Shown here: positions 9,083 through 17,837 of the stretch, piece by piece
Layout: each line of letters starts with the position of its first letter
Numbering within the stretch: the stretch's first letter is position 1
Source: Lachnospiraceae bacterium
GTDB taxonomy: Bacteria > Bacillota > Clostridia > Lachnospirales > Lachnospiraceae
DNA length: 64,000 nucleotides
Direction: 5' to 3'
Assembly: GCA_009774585.1 (NCBI GenBank)
Contig: VSOA01000001.1
Coordinates: 1-64,000, forward strand
The notes under the pieces: model-generated
Told to the model about the DNA's origin: nothing
Databases searched by the model: none
The model's input: the letters and a program-made list of their open reading frames with translations, nothing else
Position numbers and translations under genes: made by a program

Positions 9083-9111
9083 TTGCTTTTTGGAGTCAAC
9101 AGATATATAAT
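9083..9111 (+). promoter_or_regulatory. Putative sigmaA promoter for the GH51 gene
   Basis: TTGCTT (9083-9088), a 17-base spacer, and TATAAT (9106-9111), 82 bases before the start codon and after the htpG terminator. Confidence 0.65.
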
Positions 9112-9192
9112 GATGTAAAATAGTTTTGAAAAATCTAAAATATATTCACTTATGGATGAATAGACTGTGATTGTAAAGGATGGAGGAAACCG

Positions 9193-11409
9193 ATGAAAAA
9201 GGCACTTCAAAGAACGGTTACATACGGGTTATGTGTTATGCTGGCAGCGAGTATAGCCGGCTGCGGTAATTCGCAAAATGACGCTGGACAGGAAACGGCG
9301 GTGGCAGATGCTGGGGGCGAAGCGGGTTCGGATGCAGAAGGAACGGACGCCGTGGCAGCAGAAAATCAGGATGAAGATGAAGAAGCCGGCGCGGCAGGGA
9401 CGCAGAGTGAGTCTGCGGAGCGGCAGACAGCGGATGGCGTCACCTATAAAGTCGATATCAATTTAGAACATCTTGACGAGAACCAGAAGATTTCCGATAC
9501 ATTGTTCGGGCTTTTCTTGGAAGATATTAATTATGCGGTGGACGGCGGTATGTATGCAGAGATGGTGAAGAACCGTTCTTTCGAGTATGGAATTGAGGCG
9601 AGAGATGAGCAGCTTCATGGCTGGGAGCCGACTAGTGAGGCAGTGACATTTGAAGTGTATGATGGGAGTGCGGACGGTACGGCGCTCAATGAGAACAATC
9701 CGCAGTATGCAGTGGTACACAATACGGGGACTTCTGCCGTAAAGCCTTATGAGGGAATCAGCAATGAGGGATATCTGGAAGGTATGGCAATTACGCAGGG
9801 AGCTTCTTATGATGTGTCTTTTTATTGCAAATCAGAAGACAGTTCCGTGGACACGGTCTATGTAACGCTATATAACGAGGACGGTACGGTATATGATGAA
9901 CAGACGGTGGAAGGAATATCCGAACAGTGGCGCAAGTATGGGACGACGCTGACGGCAAATGCAACGGCAAACAGGAAGGTACGTCTTGCGGTGTCATTTC
10001 CGGCAGGAACGGCATGCTTTGACATGATTTCCATGATGCCGCAGGATACTTATAAGGGGCTGCCCATCCGTAAAGACTTTGGAGAATATCTGGAGGCGCT
10101 TAACCCCGCATTCTTACGCTTCCCCGGCGGATGCGTGATTGAAGGAAGAGACGAGGAGAGTATTTACAGTTGGAAGGATTCCATCGGCGGCGGTCTTTCT
10201 TTTAACATCAATGGAGAGAGCACGGTGGGAGACATTGCGACGCGTCCGCAGGGGAAGAGTATCTGGCAGGGGTCTAAAGCAAACCCTTATTATACGACAT
10301 ACGGACTGGGATTTTATGAATATTTTGAATTCTGTGAGGCGCTTGACTGTATGCCGGTGCCGGTGTTAAACGCGGGTATGACATGTGAGATACAGAGCCC
10401 ATTCTATAAGGTGTACAGTATCGCCGACGAAGAATTTAAGCAGTATGTGCAGGATGCTCTTGATTTGGTGGAATTTTGTAAAGGTGACGGGAATACGACA
10501 TGGGGCGCTGTGCGAATAGCCATGGGACACGAGGAGCCTTTTGAACTGAAGTATATCGGTATCGGCAATGAGCAGTGGCAGAGCGAGTACCACCAGCATT
10601 ACAAACAGTTTGTCAAAGCATTCGAGGAGGCGGCAGTGTCAGATCCTGAATTGTACGGGGACGTGGAGTTAATTGTGGCTAACGGCACAGTATCCGCCAG
10701 TGAGGACGGCTGGAATTATCTGATTCTGAATCCTGACTCTGTCACCACTCTGGTGGACGAACATTATTATGAGACGCCGGAATGGTTCCTTTCGAACACG
10801 AATCGGTATGACAGTTACGACAGAAACGCACAGGCAAAGGTTTTCCTTGGAGAGTATGCGGCGAAGGCGAATACACTGGAGGCGGCACTCGCGGAGGCCG
10901 CCTATATGACAGGACTTGAGAAGAATGGCGATGTAGTTGAGATGGCATGTTATGCACCGCTATTCTCCCATGCAAAGTTGAATCAATGGGTGCCGGATAT
11001 GATATTCTATTCCAATGACGGCATATTCGGTTCGGCAAATTATTATGTACAGCAGATGTACGGAAATCATGCGGGAGATTATAGTCTGAATACGGAACTT
11101 GCCGGAGCGGCAGAGCAGACGCTTTACGAGTCCGCGGTTGATATGGACGGCGATGTGGTCCTTAAGATTGTCAATGTGTCGGATGAAGACATTCCCATGA
11201 ATGTAATCTTGGAGGGCAGAGATATCACCTGTTTCCTGCCGGAAGCGGATGTGACGGTGCTGACCGGAGCAGATAAGAAGACCATGAACAGCTTTAAGGA
11301 GATGACAGTGCTGCCAAAAGAGAGCAAGCTTGCAATTGATGAGAGGTTCGAGTATACGGCGCCGGCAAATTCTCTGACGGTGATACACCTGCTTGGACTG
11401 AAAGATTAA
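9193..11409 (+). CDS. Lipoprotein alpha-L-arabinofuranosidase (GH51)
   Basis: A 738-aa enzyme predicted to remove alpha-L-arabinofuranosyl groups from plant polysaccharides at the cell surface. It begins with a signal peptide and lipobox IAGC. An Ala/Glu/Asp-rich linker follows (about residues 30-80), then the GH51 start LFGLFLEDINYAVDGG. A jelly-roll segment resembling a carbohydrate-binding module is inserted next (about residues 155-280). The catalytic barrel comes last, with acid/base Glu in GIGNEQW and the probable nucleophile in FLGEYAA. RBS GGAGG at 9182-9186. It is monocistronic between a promoter and a terminator. Extracellular lipidation separates it from the mostly cytosolic Gram-positive GH51 enzymes. 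Confidence 0.9.
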   Translation: MKKALQRTVTYGLCVMLAASIAGCGNSQNDAGQETAVADAGGEAGSDAEGTDAVAAENQDEDEEAGAAGTQSESAERQTADGVTYKVDINLEHLDENQKISDTLFGLFLEDINYAVDGGMYAEMVKNRSFEYGIEARDEQLHGWEPTSEAVTFEVYDGSADGTALNENNPQYAVVHNTGTSAVKPYEGISNEGYLEGMAITQGASYDVSFYCKSEDSSVDTVYVTLYNEDGTVYDEQTVEGISEQWRKYGTTLTANATANRKVRLAVSFPAGTACFDMISMMPQDTYKGLPIRKDFGEYLEALNPAFLRFPGGCVIEGRDEESIYSWKDSIGGGLSFNINGESTVGDIATRPQGKSIWQGSKANPYYTTYGLGFYEYFEFCEALDCMPVPVLNAGMTCEIQSPFYKVYSIADEEFKQYVQDALDLVEFCKGDGNTTWGAVRIAMGHEEPFELKYIGIGNEQWQSEYHQHYKQFVKAFEEAAVSDPELYGDVELIVANGTVSASEDGWNYLILNPDSVTTLVDEHYYETPEWFLSNTNRYDSYDRNAQAKVFLGEYAAKANTLEAALAEAAYMTGLEKNGDVVEMACYAPLFSHAKLNQWVPDMIFYSNDGIFGSANYYVQQMYGNHAGDYSLNTELAGAAEQTLYESAVDMDGDVVLKIVNVSDEDIPMNVILEGRDITCFLPEADVTVLTGADKKTMNSFKEMTVLPKESKLAIDERFEYTAPANSLTVIHLLGLKD

Positions 11410-11441
11410 CACCGTGTGTTATATACAGCGAACGGCAATGA

Positions 11442-11483
11442 AGCCTGCAAACATGAGAAATTGATGTTTGCAGGCTGTTTTTG
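11442..11483 (+). terminator. Rho-independent terminator after GH51
   Basis: A perfect 13-bp stem AGCCTGCAAACAT / ATGTTTGCAGGCT (11442-11454 and 11464-11476) followed by GTTTTTG. Strong on the + strand; on the minus strand no T-run follows. Confidence 0.85.
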
Positions 11484-11509
11484 TATTTCTTGAAACAAAT
11501 CTCTTTTGT

Positions 11510-12775
11510 TCATCCCGGTTCTGAGATTCTGCTCACACCGACATAGATTTCCGAGATTTTATACCAGGTAGGATAATCCACGATACCGGATTGGGGCAGA
11601 TTGAAAATACGCTGGAAAGTACGCACTGCATTAGCGGTGTTTGTACCGTAGATGCCGTCTGCCGTGATGCGCGGGATTGCCGGATAATTCTGGGCGATGC
11701 GGTTGAGCTGCTGCTGGATCTGCAGCACTTTGTCGCCGGAAGCGCCGACACTTAAGTTGTAGCCGGGCCACGAGGAAGGAACGCCGGATACGGCTACGGC
11801 GGTGTTGATATACATATCGCTGCCATAATAGTAACGAATGATTTCGATAGGAGTATAGCCTTCGTCTCCAAGATATTTGGAACCCCATTGGCTTAAGCCG
11901 TCGCAGGTCACGTTCTTCCCGTCGCAGTAAGATGTAAAGATGGGCTGACGTACGCCGGGGCGGGAGAGATAGTTGGCAAAAATGGAATCTACCAGTCTGT
12001 CTACGTTGGCATAGATATTCCTGCCGCGCATCCATTTCTGGTCATAGGCGGTGGAAGAGGTTATCGTGAAGTTGTAGCCTTGATTCCGATACCACTCTGT
12101 ATAGACGCGGTTGAGCGTGAAGGACATGATGGCGAGCGTATTGGCATAGATGGCGTTTTCCGGCCAAGTGGCGTATATTTCCGATGAGACTACGTTTTTG
12201 ATATAGTCGCGGTACTTCACATAATAATTGGAGGCGGTATAATCCGAGGGAACGCCGTCATGTACAATGATATATTCCGGAATGACGACACGGCTTAAGA
12301 CGATCTCTCCGGATTCGTCCATGGGTTTGATTTCGTCTTCCGGAATTTTAGGCGGATAATCTCCGTAGAGAGTATGGTCAGGAATCACGATAGTCTCTTC
12401 CGGTTCCAGCGCTGTTTCAGTGGGAATCATTTCAATATTCTGTACGGCTGTCACATCGGGAAGCACTTCGACACCGGATACGGTTACCGGCTCGTAACCC
12501 TGCGCCGTGATATTTAACGTATATTCCGCATAGGGCATGGGTGAGTTGGGGGTAAGACTGTATTCAAGGGGCGGAGCGTTTAGTGAAATGGTGTCGGTCT
12601 GACCGGAGGAATCGGTCGTCAGAGTTTCTAAGGTACTGTTTGGTTCACCGGTATAGGAAATGGTGATATTGGCGTTCTGTATCGGGATCAGACCTACATT
12701 GGCAGTCACGTTGACCAGCAGTCTGCCCTGTTCAGTTCTTTCGGACTGCATACTTTTTAAGATAGGCTCTTCCAT
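11510..12775 (-). CDS. SpoIID-like peptidoglycan-binding protein, no signal peptide
   Basis: About 421 aa. Domains: an N-terminal transthyretin-like beta domain (about residues 15-115); a SpoIID-like region with VVSSEIYATWPENA, then NRVYTEWYRNQGY and STAYDQ, and the C-terminal CDGLSQWGS ... GYTPIEIIRYYYG motif; and one PG_binding_1 domain (about 345-410). In SpoIID the first motif holds the catalytic Glu of a lytic transglycosylase, so peptidoglycan cleavage is plausible. No signal peptide or TM segment is visible, unlike canonical SpoIID. It is a shorter paralogue of the protein at 58095-59945. ATG 12775 (GAGG 6 bases upstream) is preferred because a SigK-like promoter would put the transcript start near 12797; ATG 12787 with GGAAGAG is the alternative. 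Confidence 0.78.
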   Translation of the reverse strand: MEEPILKSMQSERTEQGRLLVNVTANVGLIPIQNANITISYTGEPNSTLETLTTDSSGQTDTISLNAPPLEYSLTPNSPMPYAEYTLNITAQGYEPVTVSGVEVLPDVTAVQNIEMIPTETALEPEETIVIPDHTLYGDYPPKIPEDEIKPMDESGEIVLSRVVIPEYIIVHDGVPSDYTASNYYVKYRDYIKNVVSSEIYATWPENAIYANTLAIMSFTLNRVYTEWYRNQGYNFTITSSTAYDQKWMRGRNIYANVDRLVDSIFANYLSRPGVRQPIFTSYCDGKNVTCDGLSQWGSKYLGDEGYTPIEIIRYYYGSDMYINTAVAVSGVPSSWPGYNLSVGASGDKVLQIQQQLNRIAQNYPAIPRITADGIYGTNTANAVRTFQRIFNLPQSGIVDYPTWYKISEIYVGVSRISEPG

Positions 12776-12803
12776 AAAAAACCTCATAGTAATCTCTTCC
12801 TAA

Positions 12804-12831
12804 TATGGTATGCACGAATTGATTAAAGGTT
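12804..12831 (-). promoter_or_regulatory. SigK-like (mother-cell sporulation) promoter
   Basis: Read on the minus strand, AACC (12831-12828) is followed after AC by 16 bases and then CATACCATA (12812-12804). This fits the SigK pattern AC-N16/17-CATAnnnTA. The paralogue at 58095 has the same arrangement. Confidence 0.55.
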
Positions 12832-12859
12832 GCACAGCCTGCTATATAAATGGTATAAT
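12830..12859 (+). promoter_or_regulatory. SigmaA promoter for the four-gene operon
   Basis: TTGCAC (12830-12835), an 18-base spacer, and TATAAT (12854-12859). Its -35 box overlaps the -35 element of the divergent SigK-like promoter, so the two promoters may compete. Confidence 0.65.
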
Positions 12860-12915
12860 TTTAATAACTATGTAAGAAAGAATTAATTCTTTCGGGAATA
12901 TGAGGTTTACGAGAC

Positions 12916-15900
12916 GTGAAACAGGTAATTGAAGAGATCTTAAACGGAAAATTTAATGCTGGTAACGGTTCTCTGGACTTTTCCTGTCCGCGTATTGAGC
13001 TGTCAACTCATATTGACACGATTGTGGAGGATTTTTTCACGGTGTACGGTCCGGAAGGACGCATGACGGAAGGACATGTCATATCTTCCGATCTTCGTAT
13101 GGAGTGTCTGACACAGACTTTTAGCGGAAATCAGGATGAAATTCACTACCGCTTTGACGCGCACGGTATGGAAATAGGTGAAGAAGTGAAAGGGGCTTTC
13201 AATGTGATTTCCAATCAGGGAGAATATTACCTTCCTTTTTCGGTAACGATTGTGCCCGAAATCATTGTATCGAGTCTGGGAAATATCAAGAATCTGTTTC
13301 ACTTTACCAATCTGGCTAAGAGCAACTGGGACGAAGCGGTTAAAATGTTCTATTCCGATGAGTTTAAACAGGTGTTTACCGGGAATGATAAACAACATTT
13401 TGCCGCCTACCGCGGGCTGTCTGCCGTGAAGGGAAACGAGCACAACGTCGAGGAATTTTTGTTAGAGATCAATAAGAAAAAACCGGTCGAGTATATTACG
13501 GAAGAGACGTCGATCAAAATAGAGGATCCGCTTCAAACGACCCGATATGCACTTGTGGTCAACAGAAACGGGTGGGGGTATACGCATTTAAAGATTGAGA
13601 CGGAGGGAGAGTTTTTGCGGGTCGAGGAAGATACTGCGACAGACTCTTCCTTTCTGGGAAATATTTACAGGGTCTATTACTATATAGATATAGAAAAACT
13701 GCATGCGGGGAATAATTACGGCGCCGTTCTGTTAGTGCAGGAGCATGGTGTGATCAGAATCCCGGTTACGGTCGTACTGCATATGACCGGCAGGAAGGCG
13801 CTCGGGCTTCACCGGGAAAAGGGCAGACTCACGGTGGAAATGATGGAATACTATCAGGCATTCCGTCTGAAGAAAATCAGCGTAGGGACATGGATGACTG
13901 AGACGAACAAGATCTTAAGTCGTATGATGGAACTGGATGATAAAGACATAACGCTCAGATTATTTCAGGCTCAGATTTTATTGACGGAAGAGCGTTACAA
14001 CGAAGCCAGATGGATGATTGAGAAAAACGAAGAGCAGGTGATGATAAAGCGCGAACAGCGACCAGAATTGTGGTGCTATTATCTGTACTTAACGACTTTG
14101 TACAGCAAAGACGAAGAGTATGTAGATGATGTGGCGGCGGAGGTGGCGGACGTCTATGAGAGAAACAGAGGAAATTGGCGTATTGCATGGCTTCTGATGT
14201 ATTTATCTGAGGAGTATGTCAAGAATCCTTCACGAAAATGGGAACTTTTGGAAGAGTTATTCCGTTACCGCTGTACATCGCCGGTGATTTATATTGAAGC
14301 GTGGCATTTGCTGTGTGTAAATCCGTCCATGCTTTTGAAGCTGGATGCCTTTGAACAACAGATTCTTCTTTTTGCGGTGAAGAGCGGTCTTATGAAAGAA
14401 GAAATTGTTATGCAGATCGTATATCTGGCGCAGAAGCAGAAAGTATATTCTGACAGTGTCTTTAAGATTTTAAAGGGCTGTTATGAGATGAATCACAGGA
14501 GTGATATTCTTCATGCGGTCTGCACGCTGCTCATCAAAGGAAACCGTTACGGCGAGGCATACTTTGAATGGTATCGCGCGGGAGTGGAGGAGAACCTTCG
14601 GATCACACGGTTATATGAATATTATATGATGTCCATTTCACTGGAATATAGCGGTCCGCTGCCTAAGATGATTTTGATGTATTTTGCGTATCAGAGCGAT
14701 CTGCATTATGAGATAACGGCATATTTGTATGCTTATGTACACCGCCACAGGGAAGAAATACCGGATATTTATGTAAACTATTCGGCGGCTATAGAGCGGT
14801 TTGTGACGGAGCAGATCAGAAGGGGAAGAATCAATAAGGATTTGGCTTATCTGTATCGTAATCTGGTCAGTCTGCCTATGATTGATGAGGAAAGCGCAGG
14901 GCAGCTCGTATCTCTTCTCTTTATGCGGGAGATAAGAGTGGCATCCGATAAGGTGAAAGAAGCAGTGCTTGTATATCCTTATGGAGTGGGAGAGTATGTA
15001 TATCCCGTACATGACGGCAGAGCGCAGGTGCCCGTCTATGATTCAGACTGCAAGCTTTTGCTGGATGACGGAGAGGGAAACCGGTATACGGTGAGTATAG
15101 ATTACAGTATGGAGATGCTGCTTAGTCCTGCCAAACTGGCATTGATGGCGGCGCCTTTCGTGCGGGAGGATTTCGGCTATGCAATCTATGCATGCTTTGA
15201 ATATCAGAAGACTTTCAACGTGCGGGATGACAATGCGGATTTTGTGCGTCTTCTATCCGGATCCGAACGGATTGCGGAGACGACGAAGCGTGAAATGCGG
15301 ATGATGCTGGTACATTTTTATTATGAAAAGGACCGGATGCGAGAGCTGGATGATTATCTGTTGGAGCTTAGGCCGGAGGACATTTCCCGAAGTGACCGCA
15401 AAGAAATGATACGATATATGGTAATACGCGGGATGTATGAGGAAGCATATAACTGGGTATGCCGTTTCGGACCATACGGTGTGGACACTAAGGTTTTGGC
15501 AAAACTGAGCAGCAGACTGCTGGACGAAGAGCAGACAGGGGAAGATCCTGTTATGACAGGCATCCTGTTCTATGTGATGAAGAAGGGTAAGTACGATGAG
15601 AATATATTGAAATATCTGATCAGGTATTTGAACGGCAGCATGAAAGACATGCGGGATTTATGGAAGGCGGCGCAGGATTTTGGCGTAGATACATATGCAC
15701 TTTGTGAGCGCATGTTGATTCAGATGCTGTACACAGGAGCGCATGTGGGGGAGAAAATGGAAATCTTCCGTACATACAGTAAAGGTATCGGTAATGAAAG
15801 AATGATGGCGGCGTTTTTATCCCAGTGCTGCTATGATTATGCGATAGAAGGACATATTACGGAACCCTATATTTTCCGCAGCGTGCTGCGATTGAATCAA

Positions 15901-16479
15901 GAAGAAGTTGCGCTTCATCCGGTGTGCAAGATAGCTTGTCTGCAATATTATGCGGAAGAGAAACAAGAGCAGGATGATATGGCGAGAGCTGCATGCTGCA
16001 GTTTCCTGAAAAGTCTTCTGGATGATCAGATTGTGCTGCCGGTATACAAAGAGTATCAGGGTTTCATACCTCAGATGGACGAGTATCAGGATAAGACAAT
16101 CGTGGAATACCGGACGAAGCCCGGATGCAGGGCGGTAATCCACTATGTGATACAGAGCGAAGAGAATACGGAGAATGAGTATTGTAAAGAAGAGATGAAA
16201 GATATGTTTGCAGGAATCTGCGTTAAGGAGTTTATCTTATTCTTCGGTGAACGGCTTCAGTTCTATATCACTGAGGAATCAGAAGGAAACGAGCAGCTTA
16301 CGAAGAGCGGTACGATCAATAAGAGCGATATTGCGCAAGAGAGTTTTGAGAGTAGATTTACAATGCTGAACGATATTATGATCGGTAAGACATTGCATGA
16401 TTATGATACGGTGGACGGTCTGCTTGGAGAATATTACAAACAGGATTTTCTGGTTGATAAAATATTCCGTATGCGCTAG
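12916..16479 (+). CDS. Giant Ig-like/helical-repeat protein (DUF5717-type), function unknown
   Basis: An 1187-aa protein of unknown function; I associate it with DUF5717 from memory. No signal peptide or TM segment is visible, so it is probably cytosolic. Residues 1-120 and about 190-300 look like beta-sandwich (Ig-like) domains: alternating beta strands with FSVTIVPE and IRIPVTVVLHMTG at the strand ends. Residues about 310-690 and 760-1130 are almost entirely amphipathic helices of TPR-like spacing, interrupted near 715-765 by a beta-rich patch (YPYGVGEYVYPVHDG). The start is GTG 12916 with GAGG about 10 bases upstream. The next gene starts 8 bases after its stop, so they are one operon. A scaffold or client-binding role is guessed from architecture only. 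Confidence 0.8.
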   Translation: MKQVIEEILNGKFNAGNGSLDFSCPRIELSTHIDTIVEDFFTVYGPEGRMTEGHVISSDLRMECLTQTFSGNQDEIHYRFDAHGMEIGEEVKGAFNVISNQGEYYLPFSVTIVPEIIVSSLGNIKNLFHFTNLAKSNWDEAVKMFYSDEFKQVFTGNDKQHFAAYRGLSAVKGNEHNVEEFLLEINKKKPVEYITEETSIKIEDPLQTTRYALVVNRNGWGYTHLKIETEGEFLRVEEDTATDSSFLGNIYRVYYYIDIEKLHAGNNYGAVLLVQEHGVIRIPVTVVLHMTGRKALGLHREKGRLTVEMMEYYQAFRLKKISVGTWMTETNKILSRMMELDDKDITLRLFQAQILLTEERYNEARWMIEKNEEQVMIKREQRPELWCYYLYLTTLYSKDEEYVDDVAAEVADVYERNRGNWRIAWLLMYLSEEYVKNPSRKWELLEELFRYRCTSPVIYIEAWHLLCVNPSMLLKLDAFEQQILLFAVKSGLMKEEIVMQIVYLAQKQKVYSDSVFKILKGCYEMNHRSDILHAVCTLLIKGNRYGEAYFEWYRAGVEENLRITRLYEYYMMSISLEYSGPLPKMILMYFAYQSDLHYEITAYLYAYVHRHREEIPDIYVNYSAAIERFVTEQIRRGRINKDLAYLYRNLVSLPMIDEESAGQLVSLLFMREIRVASDKVKEAVLVYPYGVGEYVYPVHDGRAQVPVYDSDCKLLLDDGEGNRYTVSIDYSMEMLLSPAKLALMAAPFVREDFGYAIYACFEYQKTFNVRDDNADFVRLLSGSERIAETTKREMRMMLVHFYYEKDRMRELDDYLLELRPEDISRSDRKEMIRYMVIRGMYEEAYNWVCRFGPYGVDTKVLAKLSSRLLDEEQTGEDPVMTGILFYVMKKGKYDENILKYLIRYLNGSMKDMRDLWKAAQDFGVDTYALCERMLIQMLYTGAHVGEKMEIFRTYSKGIGNERMMAAFLSQCCYDYAIEGHITEPYIFRSVLRLNQEEVALHPVCKIACLQYYAEEKQEQDDMARAACCSFLKSLLDDQIVLPVYKEYQGFIPQMDEYQDKTIVEYRTKPGCRAVIHYVIQSEENTENEYCKEEMKDMFAGICVKEFILFFGERLQFYITEESEGNEQLTKSGTINKSDIAQESFESRFTMLNDIMIGKTLHDYDTVDGLLGEYYKQDFLVDKIFRMR

Positions 16480-16487
16480 GAGGCGGC

Positions 16488-17801
16488 ATGTTCTTAGAGA
16501 GGAAAGAAGAAGGCAAACTACATAAGGGGAGCGTTCTGGTCGGTTATGATCTGGGGGAGAAGTATTCGCAGATCAGTTATTACGTCTATGGAGAAGAAGA
16601 CGCCGATACGGTGGCAACCATCGTCGGAACGAAACAATATAATATCCCGACAATGTTATGCAAACGAGAGGGAATCAATCAGTGGTTTTACGGCAAAGAC
16701 GCGGTTAGGAATGCTGAAGAAGAAGCGATGATTCCCGTGGAAGGGCTGTTAAAGCGCGCAAGAAAAGGCGAAGAGATTGAACTTGACGGGGAATCCTATG
16801 ACCCGGTGGCGTTACTGACCTTGTTCCTAAAGCGCAGTATGACGCTGCTAAATTTTATTACTACGATAGAAAAAATCCATTCCATCATGTTTACGGTGGA
16901 CGAACTGGACGACAGGATGGTAGAGATACTGGCTCAGGCATCGGCAAACCTAGGATTAAAGACGCAGCAGATTTATTTTCAGAGCCATACGGAAAGCTTT
17001 TATTATTTTATGCTGCACCAGCCGCCCGAACTATGGACTTATCAGGCGCTTGCCTGCGAGCATGACGGTATGCGGCTTAAGACATACCGCATGGAGTGCA
17101 ATAAGCGTACCACTCCGATTGTAGTGCTGATCGAGGAGCAGATTTATGACACGTTAGTGATTCCGGAAGATACGGAAGACGAAGAGGCGAAGCAGGGTGC
17201 CTATCGTCTGGCGGATGAGCGTTTTCTGGGAATATTGAAGCGGCTGTGCGAAGGCAGGATTGTTTCATCGGCATATTTATTGGGAGACGGTTTCCGGAAC
17301 GAGTGGAACGCACAATCTCTGCAATTTCTCTGCCATAATAGGAGAGTTTTTCAAGGAAACAATCTTTTTAGTAAGGGAGCATGTTACGGATTGTTGGAGA
17401 AGCTAGAACCCAGCGAGGCGGGGAGCAGACATGTATTTCTCGGAAAGGACAAACTTAAATCCAATATAGGGATGAATGTTTTACGGCAGGGAAAGGAATC
17501 CTATTATGCGCTTCTGGATGCCGGAGAGAACTGGTATGAGGCGAGGAGAGAATGTGAATTCCTTTTGGCGGAGGAACGCGGGCTTGATTTTGTGATTACG
17601 CCGCTTACGGGTAAAAATATAGAGTTGCGGCAGATTACATTAACCGGAAGCGGCAAGAGTGGCGCGCCTTTCGCAAGATACCGGTTGAGTATGTCGATGA
17701 GCGCGCCGGAGACAGTACGGATTAAGGTGGAAGACTTAGGGTTTGGCGAGTTGTTTCCTTCAACGGAACAGATATGGGAACAGACTTTTGAACTGCCCTG
17801 A
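16488..17801 (+). CDS. Hsp70/actin-like ATPase-fold protein (DUF5716-type)
   Basis: A 437-aa protein, DUF5716-like from memory. The N-terminus VGYDLGEKYSQISYY (residues 18-32) matches the phosphate-1 loop of Hsp70/actin-fold proteins. IMFTVDELDDRMVEIL ... NLGLKTQQIYFQSHTESFYYFML resembles the segment ahead of phosphate-2. AYLLGDGFRN ... VFQGNNLFSKGACYGL resembles the adenosine motif. At the phosphate-2 position ACEHDGMRLKTYRM replaces the usual DxGGGT, so hydrolysis may be weak or lost. The C-terminal 120 residues are beta-rich and could be a substrate-binding-like domain. No TM segment. GAGG overlapping the upstream stop drives translation. It is the likely nucleotide-dependent core of this operon. 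Confidence 0.8.
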   Translation: MFLERKEEGKLHKGSVLVGYDLGEKYSQISYYVYGEEDADTVATIVGTKQYNIPTMLCKREGINQWFYGKDAVRNAEEEAMIPVEGLLKRARKGEEIELDGESYDPVALLTLFLKRSMTLLNFITTIEKIHSIMFTVDELDDRMVEILAQASANLGLKTQQIYFQSHTESFYYFMLHQPPELWTYQALACEHDGMRLKTYRMECNKRTTPIVVLIEEQIYDTLVIPEDTEDEEAKQGAYRLADERFLGILKRLCEGRIVSSAYLLGDGFRNEWNAQSLQFLCHNRRVFQGNNLFSKGACYGLLEKLEPSEAGSRHVFLGKDKLKSNIGMNVLRQGKESYYALLDAGENWYEARRECEFLLAEERGLDFVITPLTGKNIELRQITLTGSGKSGAPFARYRLSMSMSAPETVRIKVEDLGFGELFPSTEQIWEQTFELP

Positions 17802-17837
17802 TGACAGGCGAAGATACGGAAAGGTGTGGCTGCGGTC

